Source of the DNA: CAXBES01 sp963974915
GTDB taxonomy: Bacteria > Bacteroidota > Bacteroidia > Flavobacteriales > Flavobacteriaceae
Direction of reading: 5' to 3'
Assembly: GCA_963974915.1 (NCBI GenBank)
Contig: CAXBES010000009.1
Span: 87,823-151,822, forward strand
Length of the DNA: 64,000 bases
Part shown: positions 1-8,121 of the stretch, piece after piece
Position numbering within the stretch: position 1 is the first letter of the stretch
Layout of the letters: the number at the start of each line of letters is the position of its first letter
The notes under the pieces: model-generated
What the model was told of the DNA's origin: nothing
Databases searched by the model: none
The model's input: the letters and a program-made list of their open reading frames with translations, nothing else
Position numbers and translations under genes: made by a program

Positions 1-455
1 AATGTACAGCTACCTCCCAGGATTCCTGCAAATGAAATTGGCATTAATAATTTGGAGGAGGACAGATTGTATTTTTCGGCAAGTTGCGACACGATCTTAA
101 TAAAGATAATTACGACGGCTGTAGTGCTTATAAAAGCCGAAATTCCCGCAGAAATTATCATAAACGAAGGAGTGAGTAGAGCGAGAGGAAGAAGTTTTAA
201 TTTTTTAATGGCATCGGTTAGCCATTGTATTACACCGTTTTCTTCTAAACCAATAGCAATTATCATTAAGCATAATATCGTGATAGTAGCTGAATTGGAA
301 AAACCGCTTATTGCTTCTTCGGGGCTTGTTAGGCCAAAGATCACTAAGCATCCTATAATAAGGAATGCTATTTTATCTATAGGAAAAAATTCAGTAATAA
401 AGAGTAGGATAGACAATCCTATTATTAGAAAAACGATTATGATTTGAATATCCAT
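1..455 (-). CDS. SLC13/DASS-type permease, N-terminal part (cut by window edge)
   Basis: The minus strand is open from an ATG at 455 to the window edge, giving about 151 residues. The protein is very hydrophobic, with at least four membrane segments. It carries the motif GLTSPEEAISGFSNSATITI near residues 41-60, typical of the SLC13/divalent anion:sodium symporter group whose longer members carry TrkA-C domains. A second segment with a serine/threonine-rich turn (SAFISTTAVV) follows near residue 108. The family moves sulfate or dicarboxylates across the inner membrane; the substrate cannot be told from this piece. The plus-strand ORF on the same bases is a shadow. Transcription runs away from citrate synthase. 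Confidence 0.75.
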   Translation of the reverse strand, partial: MDIQIIIVFLIIGLSILLFITEFFPIDKIAFLIIGCLVIFGLTSPEEAISGFSNSATITILCLMIIAIGLEENGVIQWLTDAIKKLKLLPLALLTPSFMIISAGISAFISTTAVVIIFIKIVSQLAEKYNLSSSKLLMPISFAGILGGSCT

Positions 456-709
456 TGTCTCTTATTAAGAGATAAATATATTCTATAATTGAATTGACTT
501 GAATTAAAGAAATCATAATGTTTAGGATCTTATCCAAGGATTATAAATGATTTCTTTACTAGAAACATCTCTATGTGAAATTAACCTTAAATCTAATTGT
601 AAGAATTAAGTTTTTTTTAACCCTGCAATGGCTTACAAAGCTTAAAGAATCGTCTAATATTTTGTATCTTAGCAGCTCAAAATTTTAAAAATATCAACTG
701 AATAATTTT
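456..709. other. Intergenic region between divergent permease and gltA
   Basis: A 254-bp AT-rich gap between divergent genes must hold both promoters. A TAtcttaG-like -7 element for gltA lies near 664-671. I see no hairpin, repeat or small ORF worth calling. Confidence 0.4.
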
Positions 710-1996
710 ATGTCAAAAACTGCTACACTCGAAATAGATGGTAAAAAATATGAATTTCCTCTAATTATAGGGACTGAAAATGAGGTTGCTATCGATATTA
801 AAACACTTCGCGGGGTAACCAATGGGGTAACGACTATAGATCCTGGTTATAAAAATACCGGTTCATGCGAAAGTAGCATTACTTTCCTAAATGGTGAAGA
901 AGGTATCTTACGCTACCGTGGATATGCTATCGAAGAGTTAGCTGAGAAAGCAGATTTCCTTGAAGTAGCTTACCTTCTTATTTTTGGTGAGCTTCCAACC
1001 AAAGAACAGCTTGAGAAGTTTCATTCAGATATAAAAAAGCAGTCGCATGTGGATGAAGATGTGAAAAAAATTCTGGATGGCTTTCCGAAGTCGGCTCACC
1101 CAATGGGTGTCTTATCGTCCTTAACATCTGCTCTTGTGGCATTTAATCCTTCTTCTGTTAATGTTGATAGTGAAGAGGAGATGTATAATGCCATTGTCCG
1201 TATTCTTGCGAAATTTCCGGTTCTTACAGCCTGGGCCTATAGAAAAAGAGCTGGTTTACCATTAGATTACGGTGATGATTCCTTAGGATACGTAGATAAC
1301 TTTTTAAAAATGATGTTTAAAAAGCCAAGTGGCGAATACACATCAAATCAGGTCGTAGTTGATGCACTCGATAAATTATTGATTTTACATGCAGATCACG
1401 AACAAAATTGTTCTACTTCTACAGTACGTATCGTGGGCTCTTCCCATGCAGGATTATTCGTTTCACTTTCGGCAGGAATAAATGCCTTATGGGGACCATT
1501 ACACGGTGGAGCCAATCAAGCGGTTATTGAAATGTTGGAAGCTATTAAAGAAGATGGTGGTGATACCAAAAAATTTATGGCGAAAGCCAAGGATAAGAAT
1601 GATCCTTTTAGATTAATGGGCTTTGGACATAGAGTATACAAAAATTTTGATCCACGCGCGAAGATCATTAAAAAAGCAGCAGACGAAGTACTAGATAGCC
1701 TCGGGGTAGATGATCCAATTCTAGATATAGCTAAAGGACTTGAACGAGAAGCTTTAGAAGATCAGTATTTTGTTGATAGAAAATTATATCCTAATGTAGA
1801 TTTTTACTCAGGTATTATCTATCGCTCATTAGGGATCCCGGTAGAAATGTTTACTCCTATGTTTGCTTTGGGGAGACTCCCCGGTTGGATCGCCCAATGG
1901 AAGGAAATGCGCTTGCGTAAAGAACCTATTGGTAGACCAAGACAAGTATATATTGGTGAGACCTTGCGTTCTTTTAAAGATATTAAGAACCGATAG
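710..1996 (+). CDS. gltA: Citrate synthase
   Basis: This 428-residue protein catalyses condensation of oxaloacetate and acetyl-CoA to citrate, the entry step of the TCA cycle, in the cytoplasm. The length fits the hexameric type II bacterial enzyme. Catalytic residues are visible: H265 in GPLHGGANQ, H307 in GFGHRVYKNFDPRA and D364 in NVDFYSGIIY. The N-terminal beta-rich domain with the GILRYRGYAIEELA signature is present. A strong hairpin terminator follows at 2018-2040, so the gene is probably transcribed alone. Confidence 0.97.
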   Translation: MSKTATLEIDGKKYEFPLIIGTENEVAIDIKTLRGVTNGVTTIDPGYKNTGSCESSITFLNGEEGILRYRGYAIEELAEKADFLEVAYLLIFGELPTKEQLEKFHSDIKKQSHVDEDVKKILDGFPKSAHPMGVLSSLTSALVAFNPSSVNVDSEEEMYNAIVRILAKFPVLTAWAYRKRAGLPLDYGDDSLGYVDNFLKMMFKKPSGEYTSNQVVVDALDKLLILHADHEQNCSTSTVRIVGSSHAGLFVSLSAGINALWGPLHGGANQAVIEMLEAIKEDGGDTKKFMAKAKDKNDPFRLMGFGHRVYKNFDPRAKIIKKAADEVLDSLGVDDPILDIAKGLEREALEDQYFVDRKLYPNVDFYSGIIYRSLGIPVEMFTPMFALGRLPGWIAQWKEMRLRKEPIGRPRQVYIGETLRSFKDIKNR

Positions 1997-2017
1997 ATTC
2001 TCTATAAAGAATTTCTA

Positions 2018-2046
2018 AGCATCCGCCATTGGCGGATGCTTTTATT
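2018..2046 (+). terminator. Rho-independent terminator of gltA
   Basis: A perfect 10-bp stem (AGCATCCGCC / GGCGGATGCT) with a 3-nt ATT loop is followed by TTTATTTAT. It ends 19 nt before the start codon of the next gene. The in-frame ATG at 2029 lies inside the stem and is therefore unlikely to be a start. Confidence 0.85.
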
Positions 2047-2058
2047 TATATTTGTTTT

Positions 2059-2973
2059 ATGATGAACTTACATATAAACGATGAAATTTCAAGATTACGG
2101 GCAGTCGTTTTGGGTAGAGCCGATAGTAACGGTCCGGTACCAGCATTAGAGAATGCTTACGATCCGAAATCTGCAGAACATATCAAGGCAGGAACCTATC
2201 CAAAAGATGAAGATATGGTTAAGGAGATGGATGCTGTGAATGCAGTCTTTAAAAAGTATGACGTTAAGGTATACAGACCGGATGTTATTAAAGATTACAA
2301 TCAGATATTTGCAAGAGATATAGCATTCGTGATCGAGGATAAGTTTATAAAGGCTAATATCTTAGAGGACCGATCTAAAGAAATTGACGCTTTACATGAG
2401 GTAATAGACCTTATAGATCCCGGGAAGATTATTGAATTTCCAGAGGATGCCCATATAGAAGGAGGTGATGTAATGCCGTGGGGTGATTATATTTTTGTGG
2501 GTACTTATTACGGTGAAGATTACCCCAGTTTTATTACAGCACGCACTAATTTAAAGGCTGTAAAACATCTTCAGAAGTTATTTCCTAATAAAAAGGTGAA
2601 ATCCTTTAATTTGAGAAAATCTAATACAGTGGCTAAGGATAATGCTCTCCATTTAGATTGTTGTTTCCAGCCTATTGGCAAAGGGAAATGTATTATTCAT
2701 AAAGAGGGATTTCTAATTGAAGAAGAGCATGAATGGCTGGTTAATTTCTTCGGAAAGGAAAACTGCTTTCATATTAATAAGGATGAAATGTACCATATGA
2801 ATAGTAACATTTTTAGCATTTCTCCCGATGTTATTATTTCTGAAAAGAATTTTACACGGTTAAATACATGGCTTCGTTCTGAAGGCTTTACCGTTGAAGA
2901 AGTGCCTTATGCCGAAATATCTAAACAAGAAGGATTGCTGCGTTGCACGACAATGCCTTTAATTAGAGATTAA
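2059..2973 (+). CDS. Arginine deiminase / dimethylargininase-fold hydrolase (amidinotransferase superfamily)
   Basis: About 304 residues from the ATG at 2059 (2062 is equally possible). The longer frame from 2029 begins inside the gltA terminator and is rejected. The guanidine-modifying superfamily triad is visible: an acidic/Gly segment HIEGGDVMPWGD, a histidine in ALHLDCCF, and a C-terminal nucleophile in GLLRCTTMPLIRD. Relatives hydrolyse arginine, methylarginines or citrulline, or transfer amidino groups; the substrate here is not decided. A CtlX-like relative of the same fold lies 4 kb downstream, which suggests arginine/citrulline catabolism in this region. Confidence 0.8.
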   Translation: MMNLHINDEISRLRAVVLGRADSNGPVPALENAYDPKSAEHIKAGTYPKDEDMVKEMDAVNAVFKKYDVKVYRPDVIKDYNQIFARDIAFVIEDKFIKANILEDRSKEIDALHEVIDLIDPGKIIEFPEDAHIEGGDVMPWGDYIFVGTYYGEDYPSFITARTNLKAVKHLQKLFPNKKVKSFNLRKSNTVAKDNALHLDCCFQPIGKGKCIIHKEGFLIEEEHEWLVNFFGKENCFHINKDEMYHMNSNIFSISPDVIISEKNFTRLNTWLRSEGFTVEEVPYAEISKQEGLLRCTTMPLIRD

Positions 2974-3017
2974 TGTAATTTTTTAATTCCGGTTCCGACT
3001 CACCTCTAAATCTTCTT

Positions 3018-3818
3018 ATGAATAAGTTGCTGAGTTTGGTCTTATTTTCTATAATATTTTCTGCCGATGGGTTTGGACAAGGTAGGATTGATGGGTTTTT
3101 TAAAGGGGAAAATAATGGTGCAGCCGTTCTGGGTTTAGGATTTGAAGACACTAAAAACTACTTTATTGGTACAGAAAAATCAGACCTGAGTAGAAGTTTG
3201 TATTATTTTAATCTGTTCGGCGCGTATGGAATTAGTGATAATTTAGATGTTAATATTTCTGTTCCATATATAACAAGCAATGACAATAGCAATTTCCAAG
3301 ATGTCTCCGTTTTCATAAAATACAAGGCTTTTTCCTTTGGAAAATTCCATTTAATAACTGCTGCCGGAATTTCAACTCCGCTCACTAATTACGATCTAGG
3401 AGGATTAAACGATATTGGTCAGCAGGCTACTGTAATTGAATCAAGAGCGATGGCTCATTACAAATGGACTTCAGGTTGGTTTGCGACTTTACAGTCCGGA
3501 TTTTCTTTTAAATTGGAAGAAACACCAAATAGTATTCCGGTTACAATTAAAGGCGGAAAGGCCGCTGGAAATTGGTATTATGATATGTATTATGATTTCC
3601 AGCACTCTTTTGGCGGCATAGATTATAGGGGAACTCCAAGACCACAGAATTTTAGTGAATTTGGTGTAGACTATCACAAAGTAGGAGTGACTGTTTATCG
3701 TTCCATCTCCGATAGCTTAGGAGGGTACGCGAGTCTGTCATATCTTTTGAGCGGAAGAAATGTATTCCAAGGGGCCGGTTACGGATTAGGATTGGTCTAT
3801 AATTTCAAGGTAAATTAA
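3018..3818 (+). CDS. Secreted outer-membrane beta-barrel-like protein, unknown function
   Basis: 266 residues with a signal peptide ending near FSADGFGQ. The body alternates short hydrophobic strands rich in aromatic residues, Gly and Asn and ends in an aromatic/hydrophobic strand (GYGLGLVYNFKVN). This is the pattern of a small outer-membrane barrel, similar in style to MetA/phenol-type transporter-like barrels. I cannot name a family. Its stop codon overlaps the stop of the convergent DUF3570 gene in a shared TTAA, so no terminator fits between them. Confidence 0.6.
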   Translation: MNKLLSLVLFSIIFSADGFGQGRIDGFFKGENNGAAVLGLGFEDTKNYFIGTEKSDLSRSLYYFNLFGAYGISDNLDVNISVPYITSNDNSNFQDVSVFIKYKAFSFGKFHLITAAGISTPLTNYDLGGLNDIGQQATVIESRAMAHYKWTSGWFATLQSGFSFKLEETPNSIPVTIKGGKAAGNWYYDMYYDFQHSFGGIDYRGTPRPQNFSEFGVDYHKVGVTVYRSISDSLGGYASLSYLLSGRNVFQGAGYGLGLVYNFKVN

Positions 3819-5053
3819 TCTTGCACTAATTTAAACCCTAAGGCGAATAGATTATAGTATAATCCTGTGTCCCGTTTATATGCATTGAATTTTAGATCGA
3901 TACTTTTTAGTCCAAAATGTGCGACATGGAATTTCGTAAAAATGTCGGTATAACTAATTCCGAATCCAAATTGATTTGCACTGTATTGTGAAAGATCGTA
4001 ATCTGATGTATAAAATTCATCGGTTGACAGTGCTTCATTATATTTATTAAAATAGTCTGCAGCTGTTTGATTGTAAAATCTATAAGATGGATATAGTGTA
4101 AATTTTTCAGAAATCTTTACGGGAATCTCTATATTCATGGTATGTGATGCTATGCCCCAATCGTCAAAATAATAACGATAATAAGTTCGTAAAACGAACA
4201 TTTCGTTGAGATAAAAGTTCACTCTGCTCCCAATTGCAGTTTTAAAGCGTGAATCTGGTAAACGTTCTACATCGTCTGCAATTTGGAAATTATCTACAAA
4301 AATGTCTTCACGATCTGCAAAATAAACGCGATGAAATGGTGTAGAAAGCAAGCCTTGTTGTTGCACCAGATCAAGCGAGACTGAAGCTTGAATGCTCTTT
4401 GATAATATTTGTGAAAAACTCAATCCCAATGAGTATGAATTTCTATTCTTATCATTTAAATCGGGAACTGCTCCTCCTCGTAATTCTTCTGGAAGAATTA
4501 TTTTCCAAGTATCTAAATAGATATTTGCGTTTACACCTACTTCGGTGTTCTTCTCATTAAATAATCTGGAATAGTTACCCCCAAATCCTAATGAGAAATA
4601 ATCATATTCACTGGAAACCGAAACATTTGCCCCTACAATGCTATTTCGATCGTCTGAGTTGTGACTATAGCCAAAAGTTCCATTACCCCAAAGATCACTA
4701 CCCGAAGCACCCGAAGATGCGACAAAGGGATCTGCAGGTTTATCACTGTCAAATGGATTAACATTACTAGATGATGCAGAGGTATAGGCCGAAACGCCGG
4801 CATCGATCGTTAATACGTCATCGTCGTTTAATGGTATGGAGACAATAATTGAGGAGGCGATATCGGTTAATTCTTCGGTTCCAATTCCCCCGGACACTGC
4901 GGCGTTCTCACCGTTTTGAGAATAAAAACTAGAGATCCAATCAATTTCGCTGCTTTCTAATACTCGTTTTTTGTAGACCGACGTGGAGTCTTGTGCATAT
5001 CCTAAGATGGATATCATTAAAACACTCACGATTAAAATTTGTTTTTTGATCAT
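3815..5053 (-). CDS. DUF3570 outer-membrane protein
   Basis: 412 residues with a signal peptide (cleavage after about ILGYAQ). Long runs of amphipathic strands such as FVLRTYYRYYFDDWG and FTLYPSYRFYNQT predict an outer-membrane barrel. The whole matches what I know of DUF3570. That family is commonly found beside DUF4266, ApbE and a thioredoxin-like gene, exactly as here. Its role is not established. The gene follows DUF4266 after a 211-bp structured gap, so it may be the last gene of the cluster or have its own promoter. Confidence 0.75.
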   Translation of the reverse strand: MIKKQILIVSVLMISILGYAQDSTSVYKKRVLESSEIDWISSFYSQNGENAAVSGGIGTEELTDIASSIIVSIPLNDDDVLTIDAGVSAYTSASSSNVNPFDSDKPADPFVASSGASGSDLWGNGTFGYSHNSDDRNSIVGANVSVSSEYDYFSLGFGGNYSRLFNEKNTEVGVNANIYLDTWKIILPEELRGGAVPDLNDKNRNSYSLGLSFSQILSKSIQASVSLDLVQQQGLLSTPFHRVYFADREDIFVDNFQIADDVERLPDSRFKTAIGSRVNFYLNEMFVLRTYYRYYFDDWGIASHTMNIEIPVKISEKFTLYPSYRFYNQTAADYFNKYNEALSTDEFYTSDYDLSQYSANQFGFGISYTDIFTKFHVAHFGLKSIDLKFNAYKRDTGLYYNLFALGFKLVQD

Positions 5054-5264
5054 TTTTTAGTTTTGGGTTAGTGATAGAGCGCCTTGTTTAAACTCTCCAG
5101 ACATTTTGGTCTGGAAGTGAGTAGCGAAAGCACGACCATGACCAGGCGAAGCTAAAGTCATGGTAACCCTATTATTTTTTATTCTAATTTTTCCAATAGT
5201 CGGGATAAGCTCAACCATCTATTTTGTGTTCCTAACTTCATTAGTCCACAAAATAGGGTTTCGC
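5054..5264. repeat. Intergenic region with three inverted repeats, possible degenerate mobile repeat
   Basis: Three separate inverted repeats lie in 211 bp: CCAGAC/GTCTGG (about 5097-5115), CCATGAC/GTCATGG (about 5138-5164) and a perfect 10-bp CTATTTTGTG/CACAAAATAG (about 5217-5255, 18-nt loop). None is followed by a clear T tract. The base composition is less AT-rich than other gaps here. It could be a REP/MITE-like element or a structured leader for the DUF3570 gene. Confidence 0.35.
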
Positions 5265-5480
5265 TTAATTACAGCCACAGCCACCACCAGTTTTACCACC
5301 ATTTGCTCCCACCGCTGCTTCTCGATAGGCCTGGGCAGTTGTTTCATATCGATCAATTTTTCTGGTGGATAAGGCCATGTCTGGATCGTTGATATTCACT
5401 TTTTCGTATTCCTTAACCACTACACAGGAGGTAAGGTTAACACTAATGAGTAATATCGATATTAGGAACAGTTTCTTCAT
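5265..5480 (-). CDS. DUF4266 small lipoprotein with cysteine tail
   Basis: 71 residues. A lipoprotein signal ends in the lipobox LTSC with C19 as the lipidated residue. The middle segment (KVNINDPDMALSTRKIDRYE) is charged. The C-terminus is glycine-rich and ends GGGCGCN, with C68 and C70. This is the DUF4266 layout. It overlaps the end of the flavin transferase gene by 4 bp, so translation is probably coupled. The two exposed cysteines could bind metal or a cofactor, or be a substrate of the neighbouring redox proteins; this is inference. Confidence 0.75.
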   Translation of the reverse strand: MKKLFLISILLISVNLTSCVVVKEYEKVNINDPDMALSTRKIDRYETTAQAYREAAVGANGGKTGGGCGCN

Positions 5481-6457
5481 TGTTTTGTATCTATTTGAAT
5501 ATTCTTAGAGGTAAGTATCGTACCGTCTTCATCGATCAAAATACACTCTATTTTGGGAAGTTGATTGATAAAATCGATTCCTGTCACCTTACCCATTACA
5601 AAAATGGAAGTCGCCAAAGCATCTGCTAATTCAGCTTTCGGAGCAAAAACAGTGGCGCTAATAATTCCGGAAGAGGGATATCCGGTTCTTGGATCAATAA
5701 TATGCGTATATCGAGTTCTGTTAAATGAAACGTACTTTTCATAGTTACCTGAAGTTACTACGGCGCCCTCGTTTATTGGAAGCGTCGCAAAGGCTTTGTT
5801 TTTATCCATCGGATTGGTAATTGCTACTTTCCAATGCTTACCGTCGGGTTGCTTCCCCCAAGTATTCATATCGCCCGAGGCATTAATGATACCTGCCGAA
5901 ACACCTTTGCTCATTAATAAATTTTTTGCTCTATCTGCGGCATAGCCTTTCCCAATTGCTCCAAATCCAATTTTCATTTCAGGAATTTTTAGAAACACTG
6001 TAAGGTTCTCCGAATCCAAGATGATGTTTCTATAACCCACTTTTGCGACAGATTGCTTTACCTTTTCTTCGGAAGGCATTTCGGTCATACTTCCGTCGAA
6101 CTTCCAAATTCTATCCATAGATGCGAAAGAAATATCGAAAGCACCGTCGGTTAATTTTGAAAGTTCAACAGATCGTCCAATGAGTGTAAATAATTCTTCA
6201 TCAACTTTCACCGGTTTTATTCCTGCGTTCCTATTTATTTCTGAAGTTTGAGAGCCAGGATCCCATGAAGAAATTAATTTTTCGATGCGGGTAATTTCCT
6301 CAATCGCAAGATCAATATAGGCATTAGATTGAACCGAATCTTTTGCAACTACGGTAATATCGAACCGCGTTCCCATTAAAAGTAGGGTGCGGTTATGGGT
6401 CTCCTGTGCGGTTAGAGAAAAGGTAAATAGGAATATAAAAAGGCGAATTAGTTTCAA
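5477..6457 (-). CDS. apbE: FAD:protein FMN transferase, ApbE family
   Basis: 326 residues with an N-terminal signal peptide (about 18 residues, ending SLTAQ). ApbE transfers FMN from FAD onto threonine or serine of exported redox proteins, in a magnesium-dependent reaction outside the cytoplasm. Family motifs are visible: MGTRFDITVV near residue 30, GFGAIGKGYAADRAKNL, INASGDMNTWG, THIIDPRTGYPSSG, and the acidic metal-binding ELADALATSIFVMG. It lies 3 bp after the thioredoxin gene and overlaps DUF4266 by 4 bp. No obvious flavinylation target with a D-x-x-S/T-G-A-S/T motif is seen nearby. Confidence 0.9.
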   Translation of the reverse strand: MKLIRLFIFLFTFSLTAQETHNRTLLLMGTRFDITVVAKDSVQSNAYIDLAIEEITRIEKLISSWDPGSQTSEINRNAGIKPVKVDEELFTLIGRSVELSKLTDGAFDISFASMDRIWKFDGSMTEMPSEEKVKQSVAKVGYRNIILDSENLTVFLKIPEMKIGFGAIGKGYAADRAKNLLMSKGVSAGIINASGDMNTWGKQPDGKHWKVAITNPMDKNKAFATLPINEGAVVTSGNYEKYVSFNRTRYTHIIDPRTGYPSSGIISATVFAPKAELADALATSIFVMGKVTGIDFINQLPKIECILIDEDGTILTSKNIQIDTKQ

Positions 6458-6460
6458 AAA

Positions 6461-6901
6461 TTATCCTTTAATTTCTTCTATGTGTGCAATGTATTGAGAT
6501 GGCGAAGCCTTAAAATACCCCGTTTCACCAAGAACGGTTCCGTTCTTGTCAAGAACTACCACCAAGGGGAATATTCCACGTTTGTTGTATTTTTCGGCTA
6601 AACCATTATTAAGTTTTTGCTGTTCTTCTGATAAAGCGTTCTTTTTTCTTTTTGGAAAATCTGCCTTTAACATAACGTAATGCTCTTTCGCAAACGTTTT
6701 AAAAGTATCGGTGCTAAATACTTCTCTATCTAATTTAATACAGGGGGCACACCAATCGGAACCCTGAAAGACCAAGATTATGGGACGATCTTGTGAAATG
6801 GCGATTTCCTTAGCTGTATCGAAATTGGTTTGCCATTCCTGAGCTGTTACTGCAGTAAGTGAGGCAAAAATAAAAGCAATTGTATAAACAAATTTTTTCA
6901 T
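6461..6901 (-). CDS. Exported thioredoxin-fold protein
   Basis: 146 residues with a signal peptide ending TAVTAQ. The redox motif WCAPC is at 50-54 (C51, C54) within VFQGSDWCAPCIKLD, typical of periplasmic thioredoxin-like proteins of the DUF255/thioredoxin_7 type. It is first gene of the tight run thioredoxin, ApbE, DUF4266. It probably keeps a cysteine-containing partner reduced outside the cytoplasm; the DUF4266 tail is an obvious candidate, by inference only. Confidence 0.8.
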   Translation of the reverse strand: MKKFVYTIAFIFASLTAVTAQEWQTNFDTAKEIAISQDRPIILVFQGSDWCAPCIKLDREVFSTDTFKTFAKEHYVMLKADFPKRKKNALSEEQQKLNNGLAEKYNKRGIFPLVVVLDKNGTVLGETGYFKASPSQYIAHIEEIKG

Positions 6902-7135
6902 ATCTCATTTAGTAATCTAACTCTATAACTACAACACTTTGTCAATAGTATACCCTACCGTGATTTTTGTGAATTGTTTAATATTTCAAAAAAATGGAGT
7001 GGAAATAGTGATAGTCAATAGTATAAAAGATTTGTTATTAGAAATATGATAAATGTCACATTTATTGTTCTAAATAAATATATGTGGCTTCCTTTTTTAC
7101 GTATTTTAGCAGATTATAAAAGGTACAATTTTTAA

Positions 7136-7148
7136 GTTCGTCGCGAAC
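7136..7148. promoter_or_regulatory. Small inverted repeat before ctlX
   Basis: GTTCG-TCG-CGAAC lies 16 nt before the ctlX start codon. It is a 5-bp perfect stem with a 3-nt loop in otherwise AT-rich DNA. It could be an operator half-site pair or a short leader hairpin; it may also be chance. Confidence 0.25.
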
Positions 7149-7164
7149 AATATACGACAGTATT

Positions 7165-8121
7165 ATGCCGCAAATTACCAACAACATTTTAATGATCCGT
7201 CCCGTTGCTTTTCGTATGAACGAAGAGACCGCGGTAAATAATTATTTTCAAGAAGATATTGATCTAAAGAACAGTGTGATCAATACAAAAGCTCAGGAAG
7301 AGTTTGATGCTTTTGTAAAAAAGTTAAGGGCTGTTGGTGTTAATGTAATCGTAGAACACGATGATTTAAAAATGGATACTCCCGATTCCATTTTCCCTAA
7401 TAATTGGGTAAGCTTTCACCCAAATGGCATTGTGGGTTTATATCCAATGTTTGCCGAAAACCGAAGAAGAGAACGAAGAGAAGAAGTGATGGATAGGCTT
7501 GAAAGTGAAGGGTTCTTTATAGAAGGGTATATGGATTATACCAGTGCCGAAGAAGAAGGTTATTTCTTAGAGGGAACAGGTAGTTTATTACTGGATAGGG
7601 TAAATAATATAGCTTATTGCGCATTATCTGCCAGAGCAGACGAAGAGTTAGTGATAGAGTTTTGTGAAGATTTCGATTGTCAGCCGGTGATTTTTACAGC
7701 AAATCAGACTGTTGATGGGAAAAGATTACCAATTTACCACACCAATGTAATGATGGCTTTGGCAGAGAATTTTGCTGTAATTTGTCTGGATAGTATCGAT
7801 GATAAAACCGAGCGGAAAAACGTGGTGAATCACTTAAAGAATTCTGGCAAGGAAATTATAAAGATCACCGAAGAACAAATGCATCATTTTGCGGGTAATA
7901 TGCTTCAGGTGAGAGGTAAAGACAACAAATATATGGTAATGAGTTTGGCTGCTCATAAAAGTCTCACGGCAGAGCAGATTGCAGCCATTGAGAAGCACTG
8001 TGAAATACTGAGTAGCGACCTAGAAACTATTGAGACTTGTGGCGGTGGAAGTGCGAGATGCATGATGGCTGAGGTTTTTTTACCACGTGCTACCGAAGGG
8101 AATAGAAGTAGTTTAAATTAA
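7165..8121 (+). CDS. ctlX: Citrulline utilization hydrolase, CtlX family
   Basis: 318 residues of arginine-deiminase-related fold. Typical CtlX features are the N-terminal MIRPVAFRMNEETAVNN, the block DSIFPNNWVSFHPNG near residues 74-88, LEGTGSLLLDR near 133, PIYHTNVMMAL with the catalytic histidine, and the C-terminal nucleophile in GGGSARCMMAEVFLP. The family is thought to act in citrulline breakdown. The other amidinotransferase-fold gene at 2059 may supply or share substrate. Its stop overlaps the convergent SDR stop in TTAA (8118-8121). Confidence 0.85.
   Translation: MPQITNNILMIRPVAFRMNEETAVNNYFQEDIDLKNSVINTKAQEEFDAFVKKLRAVGVNVIVEHDDLKMDTPDSIFPNNWVSFHPNGIVGLYPMFAENRRRERREEVMDRLESEGFFIEGYMDYTSAEEEGYFLEGTGSLLLDRVNNIAYCALSARADEELVIEFCEDFDCQPVIFTANQTVDGKRLPIYHTNVMMALAENFAVICLDSIDDKTERKNVVNHLKNSGKEIIKITEEQMHHFAGNMLQVRGKDNKYMVMSLAAHKSLTAEQIAAIEKHCEILSSDLETIETCGGGSARCMMAEVFLPRATEGNRSSLN

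Noticed and set aside
52..447. 131-residue plus-strand ORF
   Set aside because: It is antisense to a convincing SLC13 permease frame on the minus strand that keeps family motifs; the plus ORF has no domain signature.
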